Part shown: positions 1 through 12,898 of the stretch, piece after piece
Position numbering within the stretch: the stretch's first letter is position 1
Layout: the number at the start of each line of letters is the position of its first letter
Assembly (NCBI RefSeq): GCF_947623445.1
Contig: NC_135243.1
Location: 3,660,501-3,724,500, forward strand
DNA: 64,000 nt
Source of the DNA: Clavelina lepadiformis
Lineage: Eukaryota > Chordata > Ascidiacea > Aplousobranchia > Clavelinidae
Reading direction: 5' to 3'
Made by a program: the position numbers and the translations under genes
The notes under the pieces: model-generated
What the model was told of the DNA's origin: nothing
Database searches by the model: none
What the model saw: the letters and a program-made list of their open reading frames with translations, nothing else

Positions 1-320
1 ATGATTACTGTAATTAATTACATGACTAATTTAGATGTTTACCATTGATTATAATTATTGAAAGTTTGTCAGATCTTTTATCTGTAAAAGTTGATTGAGA
101 AAATGTCGTGTTATGAGCACAGAAGGCAAATAGATTTATCAAGCCAGGCAAAATACTTCATACTTATAGCATCATATAATGTTGCAATGTTTTGCCGCTG
201 TTAACCATTGCATAATAGCGTACTATGCTGGTTACATTATGTGAATGAGCATTTTATTACATATTTCACTAATTTTGCACAATTCAACAGATTTCATTAT
301 TGTTATAATTTTAATTGTGA

Positions 321-1032
<712 letters not shown>

Positions 1033-1990
1033 GCAACCGCGCACACTGTTGCCTTCGAGGTAGGATGAAGGTTCCTCCTCGCAGTCGCGCTTGTTGTAAT
1101 TTCAATTTCTATGTGGTTTTTAGCGTGAAGAAATATTCAGTTATAAATTTTTTTTTTGAAGATCGTTGCCAATGTGCAAAATTTCTGGCGCAATTGTGAC
1201 GTTGTGCAATTGTGACGTTGCGCAATTGTGACGTTGTGCCCGGCTGTGTGCAATTTTGTCGTTTAAACTGCATTATCCTTCAAGAACGCTGATAGAAGCA
1301 AATGTTAATATGATCTCTGTGTTGGTTATTGTCGTAAAATTGTTTCGTATAAAAAGATGAGCGAGCCCAACAGTGTGCATTACGGTGGTCTTAGATGTGG
1401 CCCGTCTTTATAGCAGAACGTCACGTTGCTTCTTTACCCCAAAGATATTTTTGTCGGGTGCCGTGCACTTTGTGTAGGTCCGTTATGTATAAATATATAT
1501 ATAGTTGTAGTTTTATGTATGTGTCGTAATCATGTCCACACCAATCTAGAAACCAAGTACATGAAATACACAAAACTCTAAAAACTTTGGCTTATTCCTA
1601 AACATCTTCTCCCAGAAATAATTAGTAGGTTTATATTTCTGCATTAAGTTAAGTGATTTTATAAGCATTGGCTTAAAACAAGTTTGATTTGATGTTTCAA
1701 TTTTATTCCAACGTTGCTCTATGTGTTATTTGCCTATTATCCGAATATATGATAGAGTGGTTTGGTGGTGTCATATGAAACCTTTAAAATAAGCAAACAA
1801 TTCTGTTTAAAATTTATGACTGTGTAGGTAAAAGTTTTGAAAATATTCTGTTCACTTATTTCAAAACACTTCTGAAATGTGCTCCTATGTCTGACCCCAC
1901 CTGCATTGTAATTGTAACCACCATGTCGTATTTTTTTGTAAAACGGGTGCTTTGTATGATTGAAACGCAGTGAAAATAAATGTTGACTTC
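1033..1990 (+). other. Rab2 3' UTR with AATAAA signal
   Basis: Non-coding stretch after the Rab2 stop. The first good polyadenylation hexamer is AATAAA at 1975-1980. It contains a short tandem repeat at about 1190-1236. The extent of the UTR is inferred from the hexamer only. Confidence 0.6.
1190..1236 (+). repeat. Three-copy tandem repeat (CGCAATTGTGACGTTG-like unit, about 16 bp)
   Basis: Three near-identical units of roughly 16 bp, each containing CAATTGTGACGTTG, follow one another in the Rab2 3' UTR. CAATTG is itself palindromic. No function is visible. Confidence 0.8.
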
Positions 1991-4490
1991 ATTGGTTAGA
2001 GGACTGTAAAGTTAAAAAATGATACTAAGCTTCCAGCTATTCAAGATGAAGGTTTCTGTGTTAAGCCTCTGGAACTATTTTCAACAGATTGGTTTCGTAA
2101 TTGCAACTGGAAATCAGCCATTTCGTTTGCCCTGCAAATCAACGACATAATTAAGTTACTTACAAAACGCCAGTAATCATAAAAAAACGTTTGTCCTATG
2201 CATTGGGTTAGCCAATTTAAAATTTATTCACAAACATACCGATCTAATATAGTCTACTAAAACTTGCGTAAGACTTTGGCGACGGGACAAAGCGTTACAT
2301 GCATTAAAAGCTTTGTAATAGATACCTGGAGCCTGATCCCTTTTCGGAAATGCACACTTTTCCGGTGACAATGTTGTTAACCGTCAGTATTGAGTAGGTT
2401 TGAAACAGCCTAACCATACTAGCATACTAGCTGTTGCAATATGTAGCCTACAACTAGTGCAAGAATTACTTAATTAGTGATGTATAACTTAAAACTAATT
2501 ATTTCTCAGACAAGTCTGGTGTCCTTGATCATAAGGTTGGTGATATAGAAACAACTGTGCGAAGACAAAGAAATTAAGACCGTGAAGAACGTTAATAGCG
2601 TCAGGACTATCATCCCGCACTGTGGTTTAGTTATCTGAACAATAGGCTAGTGGGAGAGTGCGACTCGCTAGCACTAACGACATTCCTATAACAAAACCAC
2701 TGTACAGAGTCATTGTAAACACATTACACCCTTCGCAATTTCGTTGTTACGTGAGAACAAAGCCATGCTTGAGGTGTTTACCTCACGACAGTTTGGTTTT
2801 TAAAATTACATAAAAGAAACAAAGAACTGAACAACTTCACGAGGGCAAGATACAGCTGCAGTCGGTTGCATTCAAAAGAAAAGGAGCTAATTATCTCTGC
2901 CGAATGTAGGTTAAGCCCCATGCAACTGCTTTAGACAATGTGGTTTGTAAGTGGAACACCAGGCGATTACTGCCGCTAGCAGATTACATAAGTTCGCGTT
3001 AATCTTTTAAAATGTTTTTTTATATATGTTAATTAAATGTGAATAATTATATTTGGTGATATTTTAAGGTGAAAACAGATAAAAGTTGAATCGAAATTTT
3101 CCCACTGTCACAAATTATATTGGATACTTGTCGTCAAACAACTGTGGCCAAACAGGATGTCAATACAAGATGTGGCTTCGTGTGACTCCTTATAAAGTTG
3201 TATGTTCTTCTCGGGAAGCGTAACTAAGTTATTTCTCACTGAAGCATGTTGGCCAACGAATAAAAACAGATAAAACTTTTTTTGCAAACTGATAAACTAA
3301 AGATAACGAAAAGTAGGGTACTGCACAACGTTTAAAACGCAAGGAAATTAAAAAAAAAGCATACAAAGGAGTTCCTTCCATTTGGTTTACGCTCAGAGTA
3401 AGATTATTTCAAACATTATTCAAAACAAGTCCGAAATATGTGAATAAAACATACGTATTGAACTGCAATTGTCGTAGCCATTGCTAATTTGGGGTGGACG
3501 TTGATATTTTGTCCTCATTTTATTTTATTTTAACACTCTAGCGCTACAGCCACACAAGAAAACTCGAGAAACTTCTGAGTGATGTTTCCAAACAAAAAAA
3601 ATTACAAATTTTTTGTGAGTTTGAAATATTGACTTGTAAATTATTGAAATTATAATCAAATAAAGGTTTTACTTTTTATGGTTCTATCGATAAGTTTCTT
3701 TTCACATTTCAAATTTTCAAATTTTTTCCAGCAAAAAACCAAAAAATATCTTTAAACGTCGAACCAAAAAAAACAAATTTAAAAACAAAATGCACTTATA
3801 TCGTATTAGTTGTGGTAACTAGTTTTTAAATCGAAAGACACAACCTTAAATAGTAGAACTTCCAACTTTGTGTAAATAAACAGCGTAAATGCTTACATAC
3901 AACTGCACAAAAATACAAGCGTATTAACGAAATATTAAGCGTAGATAAAGTTGTTAACACCAGTGTTGGGTGGCAAAGAGCTCTTGTATTTTGTCACGAG
4001 AACGTTAATGTCAGTCGAACTCCTACAATAATTTGTCGAATTGAAGTGTGAAAACACTGAAAACGAGAAAGAAGTTATTTGATAAAGACTTTTCGCGTGT
4101 CGGTTGAGCTGGCTTGATCACGCTTTGGTCGAGCTTGTGTGGTGAAGGTTTGGTTGTTGTCTTTGTCTTTGTCTTATTGCTTGATTCATCACTAGAAAAA
4201 GTTGGAAAGGCACCACACTTTTCACTATGTAATAGTGGAGGCTACCACACACACAAGGTTTGTAAAAGTGCGCGCTGCTTCATTCCAAATCAGGAAGGCA
4301 GTCAATACTTAGTAGTTTAAGAAGATAACGTCGATATCGGTAATTTATGTATAACGAATCTTGCTGCAAGTGCAATTTTTGCCTCTTTATATGGCATATA
4401 GTTAGAGTTACACATATAGTTAGCAGACTAAGGTAATCAAAACTAGGTAATTGAACGCCAATTTATAATAAATAAAAAAGAAGAGTCTAG
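1991..4490. other. Intergenic, no gene recognised
   Basis: AT-rich sequence with many stops in all frames and no exon-like stretch with splice sites. The short open frame at 4114-4320 has no recognisable protein similarity or coding character. Confidence 0.6.
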
Positions 4491-4493
4491 GCT

Positions 4494-4653
4494 AATATAC
4501 AAGCGCACAACCACAGGATACCTTTGTATACTAGGCTAGGCCCCATTTACTCAAGTTGTGACGTCATCTTGTGACAACCAGATGTCACAATTTGAGTAGA
4601 TTGGGCCTAGTCTAATATACAAAGGCAACCTGTTGTTGTGCACATGTATACTA
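4494..4653. repeat. Foldback (palindromic) repeat of about 160 bp
   Basis: Two imperfect arms are inverted copies of each other. The left arm runs from TATACAAGCGCACAACCACAGG through GGCTAGGCCCCATTTACTCAAG. The right arm runs from CTTGAGTAGATTGGGCCTAGTC-like sequence to CCTGTTGTTGTGCACATGTATA. The arms meet near 4570-4580 with almost no spacer. It is typical of a foldback MITE; no clear target-site duplication was identified. Confidence 0.75.
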
Positions 4654-5598
4654 TAGAAGCCAAATTTTATACCATCACATGCAGAATTTCATCCTGCATA
4701 AAATACTTTTGAACTGCTTCATTCTGTCAATTTAAAGCAATTGTAACTCTTATGCAGTGCGCTCAGTTTTTACTCGAATGGAGCCACTCAACGAGATTTT
4801 CGCCGTTGTACAAAAACCAAATTTTTCAGTTTTACACGTATTCGTGTTGAGTTTGCTGATTTTTGATTAATAGGTTTTTTAATCATAAACATAAGATGGT
4901 TTCATTATTAAATTTTTTAACGATTTTTTATCAGTAAATTTAGTCTTATTCTTCGAAACTTTTCTTCAAACATCACTAGAAAATGTCAAGTAAAGAAATT
5001 GCTTCTGTTACTTTGAAAATTGATACAATGTTAAAAAAAGAGTCTTGCTGACTAGCCTACCTACAAAAACTCCATTAAATTGGACCAAAAATTAATACTA
5101 AAATAGCGATATTTTGATAAATTTGGACATTATAGGTACTTTCGTAGACCGAACCGACCCTAGTTTAGTCATAAGAGGTGTGAGTTTGAATCAGAGGGAT
5201 TATTTTTAAATTAATGTAGATTTTGCAAAAAAAGTTGTCATTTTTAGCTGAAAGATGCGATTATTTCAGTTCGCAACCCAGCTTAGTAATTTAATCATGT
5301 GAAAAGTAAGAGTTTAGTCAAAGGAGATTAATTTTAGGTTAATTTACATTTTGGAAGAATAAATTTGTCATTGTAAGTTGAAAATAGCATACATTTCAAT
5401 TAACTGACTAGCGTAAATGCCGTATTCGTATTTTCCGACTTCAGTAAATGGCGGCTGGTAAACTAAGTGTCTACTTTACTGGCTGACGTTAACCGAAGCA
5501 AGAAAATACCAATTGCATAACCAGCTATAACCGTTTACCAAAGCAGATTTTTCCAAATTCTGTAATCGGCAGCCGGATAAAATAGACGCAGCCATATA
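4654..5598. other. Intergenic, no gene recognised
   Basis: AT-rich non-coding sequence between the foldback repeat and the Tigger-like element. No exon or RNA gene was recognised. Confidence 0.5.
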
Positions 5599-6486
5599 CA
5601 GTCGAAATCGGTTAATCGCATAGTCAATTTGCCAAGCTTTTTTATGCGATTAACCGATGTATGCGACTAACCGATGTATGCGTTTCCTACATTTTCTCCG
5701 CTATTCTCTTTTAAACACCGGCGCACGCATTCTTGCTCTTCCGCCAATTTTTGGAATGACACAATGCATTATGACGCAACAAGTGAGCTTCCTTCTTTTC
5801 GATTTCGACACAAAAAAAACACGAAATTAAAATGATTCTATCGGACAGACATAAATCTTTTCGCTTTGCTGGCTTACTATTTCCTGGCATTTTATACCGT
5901 ACACGTAGGCTACAGTACAGGTATTCTATGTTTCTGCAGTGGTTTGCGCTTTGCGATGTAACAATCCTTAAGTAAAAATTAGTCTTGTTGTTCTATTGTG
6001 ATGTAACGATCCGTAACAATCCTTAAATGAAACGTAGTTTTATGGTTCATAATCACTGTAGAGAAGGCCTTTTTTCGTGAAGTTTTACTTTATTGTTCAA
6101 ATCATTTACGTGCTACTGTCTCTATAGCCTTCAGCCTTGCGGTGAATTTAATCACAGCTGTCTTTAATTTACAACTGCTGTCTTTAGTGTCTTGTCGTGT
6201 ATTTAATCGCTGCGGGTTATGGGAGATTTTGCGATAATTTTTGTTTATTGGTGAAGATAATCTTCAGCAACTTAACACTTCATCAAAGGAAATTGCGGTT
6301 AAGTGATACAAGTCCACAAATCAATCAAGAATTCCTATTGGATTAACCAATTTATACGATTAACCCTTACGCGATTAATCGTTGAATTTTCTTCACAAGT
6401 GGATGGGAATGGTTTGGGATTATGCAATGCTATGCTATAAAGCGATTTATGCCTTGAACCGATATGCAATTAACCGATTTCGACTG
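5599..6486. mobile_element. Tigger/pogo-like non-autonomous element (888 bp)
   Basis: The element starts CAGTCGAAATCGGTTAA and ends TTAACCGATTTCGACTG, 17-bp near-perfect inverted termini. It is flanked on both sides by TA (5597-5598 and 6487-6488). CAGT-type ends plus a TA duplication are characteristic of the pogo/Tigger branch of Tc1/mariner. The subterminal motif GATTAACCGAT(GTATGCG) is repeated several times near both ends, as expected for transposase-binding sites. No transposase frame is present, so this is a MITE or deletion derivative. Confidence 0.85.
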
Positions 6487-6787
6487 TATTTAATTACTTT
6501 TAATTTCACTTAAAACTGATGTATCAGCTGCTATTACATTTGTGTACTCCCGGCCTGCGAAGCATTTGTTTAGCTTTTGCTGGTCTGCCAGCAGGAAACA
6601 GTTGACTATCACTGCTCTAGGTCAGGGGTGTGCAACCCGCGGCCCGCAAAGGAAAAATATGTGGCCCGCGGAGAAGTGACAATTTTGAACGGTGTGCGGC
6701 CCGCGAAACGAGTTTTAATTTAGTTTAGTCTGCTATGTGCAATCAATTCCAATCCCCTTGCAGTGCTGAATCAAACCTTGGCTGAAT

Positions 6788-6828
6788 GTCTGTGACGCAA
6801 CAATACCTGGTATTGTTGCGTCACAGAC
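6788..6828. repeat. Perfect 20-bp-arm hairpin inside the hAT element
   Basis: Two arms of 20 bp, GTCTGTGACGCAACAATACC and its exact complement, are separated by a single T. No mismatch was found. A perfect palindrome this long in an otherwise decayed element suggests recent formation or gene conversion. Confidence 0.9.
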
Positions 6829-7121
6829 AGACGATTAGGGCCTAACGGCTAGCTTGTGCAAAGCAAGAACGCAATTCACCAAGATGTCAATTGCTGAGCA
6901 GTTAGCATTTCAAGGAAAATGTAGACGCTGTTAAATAAGTAAGAAAGGGCAATTGAAGGTTAAGCAATTAGTAAATAGTCTGAGAGATACAGTAGCTAAA
7001 GTATGTAACAGTCTTAACTAGCACCTTGAAATGACTGACTTACTGTAAACTGGTTTTCAGGTACAAACTTTTCACTCTGCAAATAATTGTAATATATATC
7101 AGATTTACTAATCACTCTGCA

Positions 7122-7301
7122 ATGGCTAATTTTGTAGCAAATTTGCAGCAGACAAAAAAGAGAAAGTTGGAGGATGAGAATCGAATGTTTCAGACAAGAT
7201 GGACTTTTGAGTACTTCTTCATTGAAAATACAGATAAAAGGCCTTTATGTCTTATTTGCAAGCAAACTGTTAATGCTACAAAAGAGTGCAACGTTAATTA
7301 A
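7122..7301 (+). pseudogene. hAT transposase N-terminal fragment (GTF2IRD2/ZBED-like)
   Basis: The frame opens at ATG 7122 (MANFVANLQQTKKRK...). It contains the pattern FQTRWTFEYFF...RPLCLICKQTV, which matches the start of the hAT transposase family domesticated as GTF2IRD2 and related ZBED genes (a KKRK basic patch, then RW..EYFF, then the first CxxC of a BED finger). It stops after about 59 codons, before the finger is complete, and the DDE/RNase-H region is absent. It is a dead remnant. Confidence 0.8.
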
Positions 7302-7378
7302 AGGTGTGGCCCGCGGTTTCAACCAGTTGTTGGGATCTGGCCCTCTTGTACAAAACGTTGCACACCCCTGCTCAAGGT

Positions 7379-8183
7379 CATTGGCTTAAATTTAGACAAA
7401 CTCTGTTGTGGGTACTATAAAACTATGCAGAGTTTTGATTGCAGTTTCTACAATGTCTTGGAGAAATGTGACAAAGCTTAGAAGGGTTTGATCGTGATTC
7501 TTAAATGATTTTTTTCCGCCTTTCAGTTTCAGAAAACTTTCTGATATGTTCACACAACCTAAGAAATGTACTAGTTCTAACATGACCAAAATAGAAATCT
7601 TCAGTAGCAAAATTAGTAACTATTCTTTCATGCACAGATCAGTTTGTCAATTTTGATCAATCGGTTTAAATTTAACAATAAATACAACTGGTTACTGGTC
7701 AGTTCATTCACAAATAATATTGAAATAAGATTTGGAAAAAGTAAAACTTGACAAATTTTATGCAACAAACCCATAGTGGCAAGCATGGCCACTGCACCGT
7801 CGACATTTTTCAAGACGGTGCACCCAAATGTCTTCTTTTTTACCGCCAATAAAAAAGGCCCCAAAGCCATGTGTTTAGGCTAGACTGCAAAATGCACTTT
7901 GTATGCCATTTCGCTCTAGGTGCATTTCAATTTTAGACGTCGTGCACTTCCGAGAGCTCAGCGAAAAGTGCCGTGCTTTTCGGTCTGGTAACAAACACTA
8001 AATAATAAAATAATCATTATTATTTAAGATAACTTTTTACGATACATGTTGTTGATGAAGTAAACCTAGAACAGTTTTTATCAATTATAATGTTTCTCTG
8101 ATCCATTTTTCCTTCAAGTGTGTTTTCGATTTTGTTTTAAATTTAAACGTCTAAAAGCATTGACGTAATTGTAAAATATTCTC
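7379..8183. other. Intergenic, probable upstream region of DNAJA1-like gene
   Basis: No coding exon was recognised. It includes the region immediately upstream of the DNAJA1-like start; no TATA box or other promoter motif stands out. Confidence 0.5.
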
Positions 8184-8189
8184 ATGAAA

Positions 8190-10647
8190 ATGGTTAAAGA
8201 AACAAAATTCTATGATCTTCTTGGAGCTTCGCCGAGATCAACTGAAAGTGAATTAAAAAAAGCTTATCGCAAACTCGCCTTAAAATGTCATCCTGATAAA
8301 AACCCCAACGATCCAACAGCATTAGAAAAGGTAAGACATTCTATTTCCAACTTCAAAAGTTTCCTATTATGCATTCTGATATTTACTAACTAGTGCATTA
8401 TACTAAGTACTCATAACCACTTTCCATTCTATACTTTGTTTCACAGTTTAAAGAAATCTCCTACGCATATGAAGTGTTAAGTGACTCCAAGAAACGGAAA
8501 TTATATGATGAAGGGGGTGAACAGGCACTTAAAGAAGGGGGTCCAGGAGGTGCCCCACACTCCGCTTTTGACATCTTTGATATGTTTTTTGGTGGTGGAG
8601 GTAAATGACTGAAAACATTTCTACTTTGTCTAGCTCTGTTTTGTTAACATTTCTGCAAATTAAAATATCTACGTACTGTGTCGATATCAATAAGCTGTGA
8701 AGAAACTTTTGAGAAATTGCCTGATTTCCTCCCCACAGGAAGCCGGCATCGGCAGCCCAGTAAAGGAAAAGACGTTGTACATCAGTTGAAAGTCACCCTT
8801 GAAGATATGTACAATGGCACCACCAAGCGGTTGTCTCTTCAAAAAAACGTAATTTGCGAGAAGTGCGATGGTCGCGGTGGCAAAGAGGGCGCTGTGAGCA
8901 AGTGCGGTTCGTGTCGTGGAACCGGCATCCAAGTTAAAATTCATCAAATCGGACCAGGAATGATGCAACAGGTAATGTTCTGTGTACTGATGGCAATAGG
9001 TTTGTGACATCACTAAAAATTGTTTTGTTATTATTAATGCCCTAAGTCCTGAGATAAAATTACAGTGTGACTCATAATTAGGCTGTGTATTGTGCCTGGT
9101 TGTTGTGCATTGATGTGTAATAATAATAATCTTAACGCAATAAAGTTTGTATGATTGGTTTAGATCCAGTCCATGTGTCGTGAATGCGATGGCAAGGGCG
9201 AGAGAATTAATGCCAAGGACCGGTGTAAGAACTGTAATGGCAAGAAGGTGATCAAACAGAGCAAGATTCTTGAAGTCCACGTTGACAAAGGTGAGTAAAA
9301 ACATGTCAACACCCGACCAATAATGTCAGCTACCCGAACGCTTTGAAACCAACGAAAGATTGATTTCATGCTCTTAATGACCTAGTTTTTGTTTGCAGGA
9401 ATGAACGAGGGTCAAAAGGTAGTTTTCCACGGAGAGGGCGACCAGGAACCAGACTTAGAAGCTGGTGATGTCATTATCGTGTTGGTCGAGAAAGAACACT
9501 CTGTATTTCACAGGTCAGTTGACTTTCAACTAAACTAATTTCATCTTAACTTCACTCAACTGCTGTTGAAGATTTTAAAGAAATCATGTTTCAACTTTTG
9601 TCAAACGATTTTGGAAATTTTGTGCATCTTTATAGATTGTGGCGCCATACAATGTTTTAAAAACGCTTTCTCTTTCAGACAAAACGAGGATCTTTTATTA
9701 AAGATGGACCTTTCCATCACTGAAGCTCTCTGTGGCTTCCAGAGAGTGATCAAGACATTAGATTCACGTGAAATTGTCGTCTCAACACTACCCGGTATTC
9801 AGTTATTACGCTTTTTAAGTATTGTGTTGAAACTATGCTGTGGCTACTTTCCACTCCACTGTGAAAAACACTGTTTTCCTTTTAAAGAGCAGCTGAATTT
9901 GATCATTGTAAGATTCTTTTTAACAATAATAAGAAAATCATTTGACCAAGCTGTGGTCCATGTGATTAACCGTGCTTACATGTACGTCTCAAATGTGCAC
10001 AGTGCACAGTTTACGTGTGATTTAGCTTAGAAGCTCCCAAATGTGGATATGGCTAAGTACTGTCTGCACTTCCACTAAATTGTCGAATATTGCGATTGAA
10101 ATATGCCGACATGAATAAATCAACGCCGAACGATTTCCCACCAACAGGTGAGGTGATAAAATATGGCGACATCAAGTGTGTGATCGGGGAAGGAATGCCT
10201 ATTTATCGCGACCCGTTCCAAAAGGGACGAATGATCGTACAATTCAAGGTGGAATTCCCCCCTAACCACTGGACCACCGCTCAGAACATCAAGAAACTCG
10301 AACGTCTGCTGCCACCCAAAGATGAGGTCATAATGACTGACGACATGGAGGAAGTAGGGCTCCAGGAGTAAGTCCACGCAGCAAAAGATTTGACTCGTAA
10401 ATTAGTCAGAGTTAGAATGAGTCAATTTTGTTACAGCCACTAACTACGCAGTGTTGGCTCAATTTGTATGTTGATAGTTGAAGCCATTATAAACTGAACT
10501 AGTCAGTAATTTTGTGGTGAGATCAATAACACTGACTTCCTATCATTTAGTTATGATCCCAATCACCGTTCTTCAGCTGGAGGAAGAAATGCTTACGACG
10601 AGGATGATGAGGACCAACCACGCGGGATGCAGTGCCAGAGCCATTAG
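8190..10647 (+). CDS. DNAJA1: DNAJA1-type Hsp40 co-chaperone (8 exons, 400 aa)
   Basis: Exons: 8190-8330, 8447-8600, 8739-8971, 9164-9290, 9399-9513, 9679-9794, 10148-10367, 10551-10647. A type I J-protein that stimulates Hsp70 ATPase and delivers unfolded clients (family knowledge). Visible: the J domain at residues 1-70 with HPD at 34-36; a G-rich linker (DMFFGGGG); the four-repeat zinc-binding domain ([28 protein letters not shown] in the fourth repeat); the substrate-binding C-terminal barrel ([28 protein letters not shown]). An in-frame ATG at 8184 precedes the chosen one by two codons. I chose 8190 because MVKET is the conserved DNAJA1 start. Length matches human DNAJA1 (397). The C-terminal QCQSH aligns with the farnesylated QCQTS of DNAJA1, but the last residue is His, which is unusual for a CaaX box. 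All introns are short, 80-360 bp. Confidence 0.96.
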
Positions 10648-12207
10648 ACTACGACTTCACAATTTCACTCTTTCCAAAAGATAAAAAACAATCACAATTA
10701 CCTGGTCAACCGTGGTACCGGCTATTGCAGCGTGTACCAGTTGGACACACGTTCTATGCTTTTTTAGTCGGTTATTTATTTTTTCCTTGTGTAGAAATCT
10801 TTCTGGTTTCGATTTTAGGCAATTTCAATGTCGGCCAGGCCACAACATACATCATATAAAGTTCTTCGTAAACGTTAATTTTGTACATACTACTTCGAGT
10901 ATTGCTCATCTATTGCGGTTAAACATTGAAAAAGGCAACGGGACGATATTAAGATGTCTATTTTCCAATGCTTACTTTCACGGTTCACTGGTCGATATGT
11001 AAATCAGCATTTTTAAGTTAAGTTTGTGAACTTCCTGGCGTTCATCTGAAAGTAAGTCGCCCAATCCCAGCTAATTCCCTTATAATTGTTTCCCGAGCAG
11101 GAATCTAGTTTTTTTTTAAACTGTTTATAGCTGCTCTGTATTCGCGTCTGGATGTTATATGACCAAATAACAATTTAAACAACCTGTATTTTGATTTTGC
11201 GTGTTTAATTAAACAATCCGAACTCTGTAGCTACGTTCAAGAACGGTCTCTCTTTGGGAGGCTATGACACTCTGGTCTACCTGGGTGTGGCTGTGCTCAA
11301 ATTTGTTCTCGGAGGTAATTCGCGTCGGCTGGTGATGCTGCATTGCGATTATAAATTGTTTTCTAATCATAGATCGTAGGTAATAAGTAATCATTTAACT
11401 TGTATAGTAATCTGCGTCAAAATATGTGAACCACAAATGTTTGAAAGTTGTCCGCCTTTCGTTAAGTCAACCAATCTGAACGAAAGCAAAATTTCTGTTT
11501 TCATAACGTATCAAAAAGGAAATACATTACACGCTATATATACATAACTTAGCAAGCGTCGCTTAACAGAGGGTCGATTTAAAAAGAAAGCTGCTTATTA
11601 GAGCAATTTTTGCCGAAACGAAGAACGATTTCCCCCATAATTTCGTTGCTTTCAGAGATGGCTTTTGACAAAAAATAAAACGATTTATTAGCACGTGGCG
11701 ACATAGTGACGTCGACAAGTGGTCCATGCTGTTGAAGCTTGATTGCGCTGTTGATGTAGATCAAAAGTAAGGTCAAACAGCCCAAAATTGACCAATATGG
11801 GAGTAAAATGTCGGGAGTTGCAACTTATACCTAGAATAAATACAAGAGCGTAAGCAGTAGAAAGCATTTCATTAGGCAGACTTTAACTTGGTCGTTACTA
11901 CTGTCATTTTCAATGTACCAGAGAACAAATGATGCAATCCAAGCTCTAGTTTTAAAAGACGGTGTGTTTCAAGGTTTTCGGTCTGTTTCTCCTGCACGAG
12001 TTTCCGACCTTGGAATCAGAAAAATATGTTTCTAGCACAGCGCTATAGACTAAAGTAGACTTTGGGTGTACAATATCTAAAATACGACTGTCTTGAAAAC
12101 AAAATGTGATGAATGAAAAACGAATGGACGTGATTCCCATCGTTACTTTGCATAATGGCAAGTAAACTGGCAAAAATTGTACGCTAATATAGACACACCG
12201 CTTGTTG
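10648..12207. other. DNAJA1-like 3' UTR and intergenic sequence
   Basis: No gene recognised. An AATAAA hexamer lies at 11835-11840 and an ATTAAA near 11206; which one ends the DNAJA1-like transcript cannot be decided from sequence alone. Confidence 0.45.
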
Positions 12208-12290
12208 CAGTGCTTCTCGGCCTCTGGGTCGCGACCCAAAAGCGGGTCACCGTTTCATTTAGATGGGTTGCGAGTTGCGACTACGTGTAG
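12208..12290 (+). mobile_element. Possible one-sided hAT (Charlie-like) terminus
   Basis: CAGTGCTTCTCGGCCTCTGG followed by GTCGCGACCCAAAAGCGGGTC closely resembles the terminal repeat of Charlie-type hAT elements (CAGTG-TTCTCAACC...GGGTCGCGACCC). No matching opposite end (GAGAAGCACTG) was found downstream, so this is a fragment at best. Confidence 0.45.
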
Positions 12291-12898
12291 TTCACGAAGA
12301 CTTTTGATAACTCGGTACCTTATTTTAGTGCATATTCGTTTAATTTCTCTGACTAGCGAATTCGCGTAGCAACAGACCGATAGATGACGAATACCTTTGT
12401 GACATTACCACACTGGCGGTTAGTATAGTGATTATATGTTTGGTTGGTTCAGCGTAGTATTCTTTCTCATCTATTCTAGAAGGGAATACGAGAACACGTT
12501 GGTGATTTCAAACAAGAAAAATGCTGGGAAAAAAATCAAGATTCAAAAGAGTAACTTATTATTGGCACGCACGCAGTAAAATCCTGCCATTTGATACTGC
12601 CCGCCTGTGTAAGAGCGGATTTTCTGCGTTAACTAAAATCGGACTTCATGTTTGTTTTAAATTGTCTTACTTGTTGCAGTTTTATAGCAATGGTAGTGAG
12701 GTTTCAGATAACCTGCCTACTGTAATATTTTATAAGTGTTGATTAGGTTTTAGTGGGTGCTAGTTTTAGTTTTACTGTCTTTTTAGATTTAGTTTAATTA
12801 TAATGGCGGTAAACGGTGATTCCATTACAAAATACATAACTTATACCGGATTGATTTTAGGATACGAATTTGCAATCGCAGATAACTTAACTTAGAAT

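Larger units (their letters stand above)
6623..7370 (+). mobile_element. Decayed hAT transposon with BED-finger transposase fragment
   Basis: The termini CAGGGGTGTGCAAC and GTTGCACACCCCTG are inverted repeats. They are flanked by 8-bp duplications CTCTAGGT (6615-6622) and CTCAAGGT (7371-7378) that differ at one base. Subterminal GCGGCCCGC motifs recur at both ends. Inside lie a 41-bp perfect hairpin and a short transposase N-terminus (7122-7301). The bulk of a transposase gene is missing, so it is an internally deleted copy. Confidence 0.9.

Noticed and set aside
4114-4320. 68-codon open frame
   Set aside because: No similarity, no splice context and hydrophobic low-complexity composition.
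8687-9304. Minus-strand 205-codon open frame opposite DNAJA1-like exons 3-4
   Set aside because: It mirrors the well-supported plus-strand zinc-finger exons and their intron; no family resemblance.
9566-10030. 154-codon plus-strand frame over DNAJA1-like exon 6
   Set aside because: It is exon 6 (9679-9794) read through both flanking introns; only the exon part matches the family.
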